From assembly GCA_963971575.1 (NCBI GenBank), contig OZ020611.1, positions 7,784,933 through 7,848,932 on the forward strand: a DNA stretch of 64,000 nucleotides, written 5' to 3'. How positions within the stretch are numbered: position 1 is the first letter of the stretch; each line of letters opens with the position of its first letter. This document shows, in pieces, positions 55,726-64,000 of the stretch. The notes beneath the pieces are model-generated. The model saw nothing but the letters and a program-made list of their open reading frames with translations, did no database searches and was not told the DNA's origin. The DNA comes from Liopterus haemorrhoidalis (taxonomy: Eukaryota > Arthropoda > Insecta > Coleoptera > Dytiscidae). A program made the position numbers and the translations under genes.

Positions 55726-55869
55726 GCTAAAAATAGTCAAAACGTTATGTAGGGACCTCAATTCGTGGAGATTCATCGAAATCTCGAAATGTCAAAATCG
55801 GTATGATTTCAATACCTCCCTTATATAGGTTGGCGGTCCGTAAAAAGCCCAAGACAACAATCTCTGTAA

Positions 55870-56420
55870 TCCACAGTCCAATGGGTACCTCAATATTTTA
55901 AGGTATGTAGATGAATCAACTATTATTTCAAATAGTGTTATAATCTTGTAGGACGTAATAGATCTAACTGACTTAATTGACGTTTATAGCTCGAAAAGTT
56001 GTAGTAGTCATGATCAGTAATAAAAAATATAAATCAAGCATATCATTGTAAGTAGACAAGTAAAATAGTCATGAGAACACACCCAACTTAAAAATTAATG
56101 ACATCTTTGAGAGAGAATATACTTCCAATTATTTGGACATTATAAATTAAGACATGATAAATTAAGTGAAAATCACAAACAAAATTAAAGCTGCTTATGC
56201 ATTCCCAAGACGAAACTTCTGTTGGAACACACTAATATAAGGTTATACCAAACTATTGTAAGTTACTTTTATATGTATGCCTCCAAAACATGGACATAAA
56301 GCGACGGATCTTTCAGTTTTCGCAAATAGATTTGGTCCCATTCATATAAATAGGAAATTGTGAATCCGAAGGAACAAAGATATGTGAGAACTGTACTTAA
56401 GGCAGAGTATCATGAAACAT
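55870..56420 (+). pseudogene. LINE relic, catalytic core to C-terminal region
   Basis: ILRYVDESTIISNSV near 55905 stands where YADD plus flanks is expected; the second aspartate is now glutamate. Further on, KIKAAYAFPRR near 56180 and SKTWT near 56290 in one frame, then FANRFGPIHINRKL with RRNKDM near 56320-56390 in another, follow the order of endonuclease/reverse-transcriptase LINEs. Frames break often. Old and dead. Confidence 0.55.
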
Positions 56421-57779
56421 TCTTGATACCATAGACCGCTTTTTAGGAACAAATGACAAAACATACGATGCCAATAGCATCCTACGACTTCCACATCGTA
56501 TTATGACGACGGGTATTATATAACACTGGTGACTACATCATACCATTGTAAAAATTTGAAATAGGTATGTGCTCTGCATATGTAATTATTAAAGAGTTTT
56601 CTCTATTACAATTACAGTCCTCGTAGTTTTTGTAATTATAAATGCAATATATTGTTACCAATTATTATTATTATTTGAAGTTTATAAGATTTTGACAAGT
56701 GTCCACTAGTCGCAAACTTCAGCAATCTTTTGAGCCACGTCATATTAGAGACTAGTGGGGTTAAATACACACGGCTGTATCCCAAATTTTGGCGATATAT
56801 AAACTCTAAATTTACGCCAGATCCAGTGCCCGTACAATGCGTAGTGATCCGAGCAACACTGCTTTCTACGTCCTGCAAATTAAAGAGGTAGCATAATATA
56901 TGTACACGGGAAAGGACTCGTTATCCTTTCGGTAGGAGGCTTTCATACTACCCAATACACTAACTATCAGGACTACAAGCTTAACTTTGTACTCTGGATT
57001 CTAAGCTCGAACACAATGTCCATAGGAGGAAAAAGTATATACTTGGACCCCTTTTCCTCCTCCTTCAGAGATATTCTTCTCAGCAAGATTTAAATATTGG
57101 AACTAACATCTGTTTGATCTCGATATCAGCTCAGCTCATGGTCATTGTGATATTTCGATTAATCTTATTACCCTTGCATAATCATGAAGTAATTTTAAGT
57201 ATTAAATACTTATGATGGTGTCAATATTCAAACGACAGCACAATTTTGCAAGGGAAAAATCTGAAGCAGATCATGCGGGGTTTGAATTCCACATTTTTCC
57301 ATTTGAACACAGTAAGAATCATTCTTACCATTAAATTAAGCAAACTGTTAACACGTTACACTATACTAGGCCTAGCGTTTGCAAAAATCTTTCGATGAGG
57401 ATCGTTATGCTTTTTACATAAAAACTCTATATGATGCAGACAACACAAAATTAAACATAAAAATGTGAATTTATAACAATAATACATTATCATCAATGGT
57501 GTGATAGCCAAAGGTGAGTCTTGGCCCCCTGTTTTCAGGATTCTTGAACATATTTTCAATCTGTGAACAGGCAGGAGTAATATGTTCAGAATAACGTCCT
57601 TTTTCTAGCACACACTGTAAGGCACCTTCAGTTTGTGAACGGCTAAGCAAAGCTATATATAATATCTTTTATACAAATTATTTGACATAATCAGGATTTG
57701 AACCCACGTCGTTACACTTGCTAACGGTCAATGGTAAGAATACAAATTTGAGTTTGTGGCTGCTGACAATACGACAACT
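56421..57779. other. Unassigned DNA
   Basis: GGGTTCAAATCCTG on the minus strand near 57690 resembles a tRNA B box but has no convincing A box. No gene recognised. Confidence 0.4.
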
Positions 57780-57807
57780 CGTGGGCTTACTACGAAAAGT
57801 GAGCAAG
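57780..57807 (+). repeat. Left partner of a distant inverted repeat
   Basis: CGTGGGCTTACTACGAAAAG... matches the reverse complement of 59835-59862 at about 25 of 28 positions. Confidence 0.65.
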
Positions 57808-58023
57808 TTACATATTACAAAGTTGAGAAAATCGCATTACAAATCCTGAACTTGTAATGCGCTTTCTTAATAATTCGATACTTCCTTAAAATGTTAATAT
57901 CATACAATGTCAAGTCATACAATTGAGATTAGTGGACGCTTGTCAAGACCTGACAAACCCCATAATAAAATATACGCGTTGAGGGCAAACCTGAACGGTA
58001 CTGGCGAGACTACAAACCCCCCT

Positions 58024-59310
58024 TCTTTAATAATAATAATAACTTTATTTACATTTTTTATAAATATGAGATACACATAAGCTATACATAATATAAGTTA
58101 AAAAACGCAAATAAGAAAATATATATTCTAATTCCTACTATAATTTCTTACACATAGATTCTTTATAACTTATGGACAAAATTTTATTTATTATACTATT
58201 TTAATTATCATTCTGTCCAGCATCACTAAGCTGAAACTTGTCGCAATGCCAGGACAAAATAATAAACAAATAAAACTCATTATAATGGAACAAGGTAAAT
58301 AATTTATTTATTGAAGATCTAAGAGGTTGATGATATTATTAATAATCTTAACATATGCATGGTAACTGCCAGAAGAGATTTCTTCAAATTTCTTGTACTT
58401 GGAAATTGTGTTATAAACTAGAGGAATATTATATACAAAGCTTGAATGCCCAACAGATTTTTTTGATTGTAGTGAATAGCTTACATTAGCGCTATGTAAT
58501 CTGGTTGAATATTCATGGAAAGGAAAATTTAATAGAATATGAAGTTTATTTTTATACATATATTTAGCAACAGAAAGAGAGTTAAGTTGATTTAAATTAT
58601 ATACTTGAGCCTCGATAAATAATTTGACACTAGGAAAACGGTAGTCTTTAGTATATATGATTTTTAAAATTAACTTTTGAACAGTTTCCAGTTTTTTTAA
58701 ATGTGAAGGTGAGGCTTTTCCCCATACTAAGATATCATAACTTAATATGGATTGAATGAACCCAAAATAAAAGATTTTTAAAGATTTGATGTCAAAAATA
58801 TGCCAAAGAATTTTGAAGAGGTAATAAAGGTTCGTACTTTACTTTGAAGTTTCAGCAAATGAACGTCCCACCGATGAGTGTCAATGTATAATCCCAAAAA
58901 ATTTAAAGAATCAGTTCTTGAGACTAAGTTTTTACAGCTAGTTTATTTTATTACAGAGTTTCTCATGAATTTAGATTTGGTTCACATTGGGAAGACCACT
59001 AATGTACGAGGTGAAAGTGATAAATTTAGTTTTATTATTGTTAAGAGTTAATGCGTTATTATCAAACCAGTATTTTAGAACGGACAATTCATTTGACGTT
59101 TTAGCAATTACTTCATTCCATGTGGTTCCTGTAGTGTATAAAACTGTATCATCAGCGAACGAGAGTAGTACTGATGTAGGACGCATCTTTAGCATACCAT
59201 TTATGTAAGTAATAAATAGAAGAGGGCCTAATATTGTACCTTGAGGTACACCACATCTTAAAGTTCTAGATAAACCAATCGAACCATTCACCTTCACTGA
59301 CTGAATCTGT
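58024..59310 (-). pseudogene. CR1/jockey-like LINE fragment with (TTA)n tail
   Basis: The minus-strand frame 59297-58971 gives GVPQGTILGPLLFITYING, then SFADDTVLYTTG with the catalytic pair, and WFDNNALTLNNNKTKFITF, the standard core of non-LTR reverse transcriptases. The segment 58960-58560 is the thumb and connection in broken frames. A last open piece (58559-58308) encodes the C-terminus with FPFHEYSTRLHSA. About 280 bp of untranslated sequence follow, down to a TTATTATTATTATTA tail at 58026-58040. The 5' half of the reverse transcriptase and the endonuclease are missing. Confidence 0.75.
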
Positions 59311-59834
59311 TAAATAGCTTTTCAGAAGTTCCAAAGAATTCAATTAAAGCAACAAATATTCCATTTCTTGCTTTATGTATAACAGAAAAAAATAGCATTT
59401 GGTTACTTTTTGCTGTCGAATAATACATGTTAAACAACTTGAGCAAAAGTAAAAATATTAGTGAAATACAAAATATGTATTAATCACTTCAGTGACTCAT
59501 GTAACGGTACTTAAAATAAATGAGCCATTATTAAAGAAATTAATATAAAAAAATTCGGAAAAAGACATGCTCCACCTTATTTTATGATTCAGTTTTTGAA
59601 ATCAGTGGTTCGAATATTCTAGAGATATCACTTCAGTTTTACGTAACATTTACCAAATTTGCTTTTTTAGTTTCAGAAATATGCAAGATTCCCTTATATA
59701 AATTTGTTAATTCTGTAGCTATTTTATTATTTAAAGGGCTACATGTTATTTTAAAGGTATTTTTTTTATTATTATTATATATGGGCTAATTTGTATTGAC
59801 TTGGTCCAAAAATCCCAAAATTGTAAAATATGGA
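59311..59834. other. AT-rich spacer
   Basis: Nothing recognised. Confidence 0.45.
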
Positions 59835-59862
59835 CTTGGTCACTTTTCGTAATAAGCCCACG
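59835..59862 (-). repeat. Right partner of the distant inverted repeat
   Basis: Inverted relative to 57780-57807; the two enclose the LINE fragment at 58024-59310. Confidence 0.65.
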
Positions 59863-60026
59863 AAATGCAAATAATACTTTAGGCAAGCATCTTAGCCACG
59901 GAGGAAGGCAGAAGAGGAAGAAATGCACGAGCATTTAAATAAATTATATATGAAAAACTCGAAGGTACAATGGAGACCGAATTCGCCAAAGGTTTACAAA
60001 AAACGCAGTAGACTTCAAATTTATCC

Positions 60027-60200
60027 GAGCGTTTGAACTGTTTTATAAAGAATATGACTGATTTTGACTATCTGATTTCTGATATAACTGTAGGAAAGCT
60101 TATCACTTATCTCTGCTGGAATGTGCAAGAAGAATACAAGTTCAATGGTAAAGTGAATTTTTCACCTACTGCGATGAAGTCACTATTTAAAATTTTTTCG
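60027..60200 (+). pseudogene. Possible Harbinger/ALP1-like transposase scrap
   Basis: FIKNMTDFDYLISDI resembles the N-terminal block of ALP1/HARBI1-like transposases, and LITYLCWNVQEEYKFNGKVN could be a later block brought close by a deletion. Both lie in one open frame of 68 codons. Similarity is weak and no inverted repeats are seen. Confidence 0.28.
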
Positions 60201-60239
60201 GTACGGATCTATGTTGATAGAATTTTATTATTTGGTTAA

Positions 60240-60799
60240 AATAAATGAAGAAATACACCCTTGAATTTTGGTATATTCTTCATGGGAAAACTGTATATAA
60301 ATACTTTATTGCAGTTCTATATCATTCAAGTACAAAGAAAAAACCACAGCTTACAATATTCCTGTAGTTAACAATCCATACAGCTAACAATGTTCTGTTC
60401 GCCCATAAGTTTCAAATAAGTTGAGGGATCAACACAAGTCTGTACAGGAAAGTCGTAATACTATGATTATGACTAGTCCAGGTCAACACTGGACAAAGCC
60501 GTAACATTGTTTTAGTGACAGTAGATTCGCCAGGTTCGCTAGCTTCCAGTTGTGAGGTACGATCATTGATTAGGTTTCTGGATGCAAGAAAACGTTCCAC
60601 CGGCAGAATTTATAACTTAGTTAAGTATACGGGAATATTGTCATCAATGCCGGAATAGTAAGAGGATGTTGCAGATAGTTTAATGAGAGCAGGACAAATA
60701 TATATGATGAGGATTGAAGTGTGTGGTAATTAAATGGGGATGATACTAGTATTGTAAAAAGGAGTCTCCCAGGCGAAATATATCATGTGGTTCGGGGAT
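60240..60799. other. Unassigned DNA
   Basis: Nothing recognised. Confidence 0.4.
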
Positions 60800-61330
60800 C
60801 GGCAACTGTTGTATGTTAAAGAAAATATACACAACTTTAAATTAAATGAAAAAATTCATGAATATTGCACTAGAAGTAGACATAATATACGGGTTCCAAA
60901 ATGGCATTACACAGTTGCTAAAAAAACGCCAAAATATGTAGGGGCTCAACTTTATAACAAACTTCCCCAAGAAACACGAAAACTTAATTTGAATTGCTTT
61001 AAAAGAAGGATTAAAATATTTCTCTTAGGCAAGGCTTATTATAGCACAGAAGAAATTCTTAACGATACTATAATGAGTATATAGTTTAGTACATTTATTT
61101 TTAGGTATCCTTAGACATACACTGCACAAAATTGTTGATTTACAAAATTTTTGATATACTTGTAATCTTGGAATATTAATGTTATTTACACTGTTTTTTG
61201 TTTTTTTTTCTTTTTTTTTTCTGACAATGTTATGTACAACACTTATGTACCTAAACATTCATAAATTAAATCTAAATCTAAATCTTAATCTAAAATCTAA
61301 AATCTTAAATCTTAAATCTAAATCTAAATA
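60800..61330 (+). pseudogene. Jockey-like LINE, C-terminal fragment with AAATCT-repeat tail
   Basis: The open frame ending at 61084 encodes about 93 residues of the extreme C-terminus: LYVKENIHNF, IHEYCTRSRHNIRVPK, then GAQLYNKLPQETRKLN and a basic end. No catalytic motif is present, so this is a heavily 5'-truncated copy. A 3' untranslated region of about 180 bp leads to an AAATCT-type repeat at 61264-61330, which acts as the tail. The open frame suggests modest age. Confidence 0.75.
61264..61330 (+). repeat. AAATCT-type tandem tail of the LINE
   Basis: Irregular AAATCT, TAAATCT and AAAATCT units over about 67 bp. A shorter similar tract lies at 51356-51378. Confidence 0.8.
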
Positions 61331-61334
61331 TGAG

Positions 61335-61520
61335 CCTGAGTATTTTCCGAACTTTGCACCGTCCGAATTCCTACTGTTTTTTCTACATGATTTTTGGTAG
61401 GTCAGCCATTTAGCACTGATGACAAAATTAAACCAAAAGTACAAGTTTGGTTCAAGTCGATTGGACGAGATTTCTATGAGAACGGCGAAGAAAAACATGT
61501 GGTACATGACATAAGTTGAC
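61335..61520 (+). pseudogene. Mariner transposase C-terminal relic
   Basis: NFAPSEFLLFFLHDF contains the third catalytic block, with glutamate in place of the usual aspartate, then a stop and a frame change. The other frame reads GQPFSTDDKIKPKVQVWFKS followed by IGRDFYENGEEKHVV, the typical C-terminal block of mariner transposases. The fragment directly abuts the LINE tail. No inverted repeats were located. Confidence 0.75.
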
Positions 61521-61744
61521 CTTTCGATAACGATGATGACATTACTCAAACAGACAATGATTGAGTATGTATTTATAATAAATAAAAAATTTAATGGGAT
61601 TGATTTGAATTGAATACTTCGGAATGTTTATTCTTACAACTACGAGAAAATTTCGTCAATATTTAGCTCCAGCTGAACTGCAGAACTACATACTACAAGG
61701 GAAATAATGAAACTTCTGAAACAACACATTCCAAGTCTCATAAG

Positions 61745-62298
61745 CAGGCCCGGATTCTAGCGTAAGCGGGACTAGTGGCCGCTACAGGCCCATTCAAGTC
61801 TGAGGGGCCCACTTCTAACCAACCGACATAATTTTTTGCCTTGTATTTCAGGAGTTGATGACCTTTTTTTTGCTCTTCACTTGGATTTGGGAGGTGAGGA
61901 CCTTTTGTTTGCTCTTCACTTAGATTTGGGAGGTCTAAGTCTATTCTTTTGTTTTTTTGCTCTTCACTTGGATTTAGGAGGTGAGGACCTTTTTTGCTCT
62001 TTACTTGGGTTTCGGAGGTAAGGACCTTTTGTTTTTTTGCTGTTCACTTGGATTTGGGAGCTGAGAACCTTGTTTTTGCTCTTCACTTGGATTTGGGAGG
62101 TTAGGACCTTTTTTTTTGCTCTTCGCCTAGATTTGGGAAGTGATTTTTTTTTCTTTTCGTAATATTTATACAAATAATTATAGTTTTATAATTGACTTTT
62201 TGTTTGTTGTGGTTTTGCGTTTTAAAGTCAAGAAATTTTTTTTAGTGGCCCACTTTACTTTTGCGCTTCAGGTCCCCCTAACCCTAAATCCGGCCCTG
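61745..62298. mobile_element. Non-autonomous hAT-like element with internal minisatellite
   Basis: Left end CAGGCCCGGATTCTAGCG, right end (reverse complement) CAGGGCCGGATTTAGGGT. 8-bp flanks CTCATAAG (61737-61744) and ATCATAAG (62299-62306) agree at 7 of 8 positions. The CAGGG-type ends and the 8-bp duplication fit hAT. The 554-bp interior has no transposase and is largely a tandem repeat. Confidence 0.75.
61872..62150 (+). repeat. Minisatellite of about 40 bp, seven units
   Basis: GCTCTTCACTTGGATTTGGG-type units start at 61872, 61911, 61959, 61996, 62039, 62078 and 62118. Unit length varies from 37 to 48 bp, mainly through the T-run. Confidence 0.9.
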
Positions 62299-62306
62299 AT
62301 CATAAG

Positions 62307-62704
62307 GCGTCTTAAATTTCAAAAAACGGTGATTTGAACGCACACTACTTTTCCTGTAGGGCCACTTGTTGCCGATGCAAGCCTCACCGTTACTAGTGAC
62401 TTCGCGCGTCACTCATGACATTCCTATATTATATTGCACATCTCCAGATTCTGTGAGACTTCGGCAATCTTGTGATAACCGCGAATCTAAATAATTCGCG
62501 ATACAATCATATTTATTAATGCTCTTAGTTTCTAAACATCCCTGACCAATCACAAACCACCCCTAGAGCCATAAACCACATTCCGTCACCAAAAATCATA
62601 TAAAAAAAAGGTCATTTTTACAATCGTTCCCAGTTAAAATTCACCCTTCGAAACAAAATCATCTCTTCGTTAAATAACATCTCCAAGTAAAATCATCGCT
62701 CTAT
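62307..62704. other. Unassigned DNA before the GC-rich array
   Basis: No gene recognised. TGTAGGGCCACTTGTTGCC near 62357 could be an LTR start, but no matching end was found. Confidence 0.35.
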
Positions 62705-63010
62705 TGAAAAACCCACGCTTTCTGCGGTGCGTTTCAGCCGTCAGTTCCATCGCGAAACCCACGCTTCCTGCTGTGCGTTTCGCCGGTGGTTCTCAACCGC
62801 GCCGTCATCGCGAAACCCACGCTTTCTGCTGTGCGTTTCGTCGGTGGTTTTCAACCGCGCCGTCATCGCGAAACCCTGGTTTTCTGCTGTGCGTTTCGCC
62901 GGTGATTTTCAACCATCCCACCATCACGAAACCCACGCTTTCTGCTGTGCGTTTCGCCGGTGGTTCGCAACCATCCTATCTTCGCGAAACCAACCAGTGC
63001 GTTTCATCCA
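62705..63010 (+). repeat. GC-rich 58-bp tandem repeat, about five to six units
   Basis: CCCACGCTTTCTGCTGTGCG-type units start at 62712, 62758, 62816, 62874, 62932 and about 62990. Spacing is 58 bp except for a 46-bp first unit. Each unit contains GCGAAAC and, about 20 bp later, GTTTCGC, so each can form a 7-bp stem. Open frames across it exist because 58 is not a multiple of three, which also argues against coding. Confidence 0.85.
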
Positions 63011-64000
63011 TCGCGGAACCACTCACTTTCTGTGAGTGCTTCTATCGCCGACCACTCGCCGCTCAACGATTGCGTCTCAACCAACGTTTCTCACTGATGC
63101 TGAGTAACCCATCGACGCCGACGCTCGCCGCCATGACGACGCCGACGCCAGGAACGACGCCCGTCGTCTCCTCAAATCCTTCTTATCCTTAAGTCTCACA
63201 TCCTTTCCATCCCGATGCCTTTCTCGCCTCACGGGAAAGCATTGCGCAACTCTCTCTTATATTTTATGTCATATGTTTTGTTATCTAGTCTTTCTTTATG
63301 TTACATGTTGTTATTTGTTACTGCTTTCAATTCTATTCTTTTGTTAAATAAATCCATAAAACCATATTTATGTATTTGTCAATCTTCATCATCATCTCCC
63401 ATCACCACTTTACTTCTCAGAGACGGTTTAGTTACGTCGAGGCTCTTCAAGCCGAGATCAGGCATCACGACCCCGCTCCTGAGCTAGACCGTGGTCTGTG
63501 TTAAAGTTGGGACCTAAGGACTTTTTCCGAGGGCCCCTCCCGCAACGCACTTCAAACAAAAATTATACATAAAGTCTCAAACCTTACAGGAGCTACAAAT
63601 ATTCGAGAAGAAATAAGCGGCCTTTACACACAGACCCTTTCCCGGGCGATTAGTTGTATCCATTTCTACACAAGAAAGTGTGTGTGGAAAAGCAAAAAGA
63701 AAAATTGCAATCGCCTGGTGTAGCATATAAGCTCCAGGCTCCAGCCCTTTCAAAAAACCGTGTATGTTTCCAGATTCATCTGGAAAGCGTCTGTGTGTAA
63801 AGCCACTATTTTTTAATAACACCTGAAACACTAAAAACGTGATGGAGAACAACATGAGAAGAGCGTATTCTTGCTTCAACCATAATATCTCACATTTATA
63901 AGACAATTTTTCACACATAAAGCAAAAAGGAATAACAAAGAATAAACCTTTACTTTAAATATTAACTTTTCTTTAATTTATTTGCTGTAATTTTTGCTGT
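63011..64000. other. GC-richer then AT-rich sequence without recognised gene
   Basis: 63011-63190 stays rich in CG and repeats GACGCCGACGC-type motifs. AATAAA at about 63346 could be a polyadenylation signal. The 63420-63540 part is again GC-richer. Together with the 58-bp array this could be one large LTR or a non-coding transcript; no domain supports either. Confidence 0.35.

Noticed and set aside
57680..57745. Possible tRNA or SINE head on the minus strand
   Set aside because: B-box-like GGGTTCAAATCC is present, but no A box at the right distance and no cloverleaf.
61836..62173. ORFs on both strands over the hAT-like minisatellite
   Set aside because: Repetitive DNA inside a non-autonomous element; no domain.
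62704..63192. 162-codon ORF over the GC-rich array
   Set aside because: The 58-bp unit shifts frame each repeat, so the same DNA is read in all three frames; not consistent with a selected protein.
63577..63918. 113-codon minus-strand ORF with a hydrophobic start
   Set aside because: No recognised domain and contains short repeated DNA (ACACACAGAC) and a hairpin; cannot be supported as a gene.

Overview
Raw eukaryotic nuclear DNA, strongly AT-rich, without operons or any compact run of genes. The mobile elements are of kinds common in insect genomes: Tc1/mariner elements of the DD34E, DD37-spaced and DD41D types, PIF/Harbinger, a hAT-like element, jockey/CR1-like and RTE-like LINEs, two tRNA-derived SINE families, solo LTRs and several MITEs. 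An insect is the best inference; the order cannot be fixed from this window. I found no host gene I could name. Nearly everything recognisable is a mobile element or its remains, set in unassigned AT-rich DNA.

Layout. 1-5 kb: a 5'-truncated LINE with an intact 416-codon reverse-transcriptase ORF, MITE copies and a second LINE tail. 5-10 kb: an unassigned element bounded by 128-bp inverted repeats that are about 97% identical, a SINE, a solo LTR and a PIF/Harbinger relic. 10-16 kb: a complete but dead mariner-type element (10274-11589), another solo LTR, a SINE with a 14-bp target duplication and a tandem dimer. 16-30 kb: low-complexity and GC-rich blocks, a deleted Harbinger element, a small TAA-flanked MITE, a second copy of the first LTR family, several transposase and LINE relics and a MITE lying between direct repeats. 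30-47 kb: an internally deleted mariner, a second copy of SINE A and many LINE fragments on both strands. 47-54 kb: a complete Tc1 DD34E element (48873-50432) and a very young DD41D element (52384-53691, 30/30-bp inverted repeats). 54-64 kb: LINE relics, an inverted-repeat pair, a hAT-like element with an internal minisatellite and a GC-rich 58-bp tandem repeat.

How the parts relate. The autonomous classes seen here (transposase or reverse transcriptase, mostly broken) could have mobilised the short non-autonomous copies: Harbinger-type MITEs with TAA duplications, Tc1/mariner-type MITEs with TA duplications, and SINEs that depend on LINE machinery. No defence, CRISPR or cargo system was recognised. 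The strongest candidates for something undescribed are the 5238-7148 inverted-repeat element, the hAT-like element with internal tandem repeats (61745-62298) and the 58-bp hairpin-forming array (62705-63010). All homology statements come from reading translations by eye; no database search was possible.
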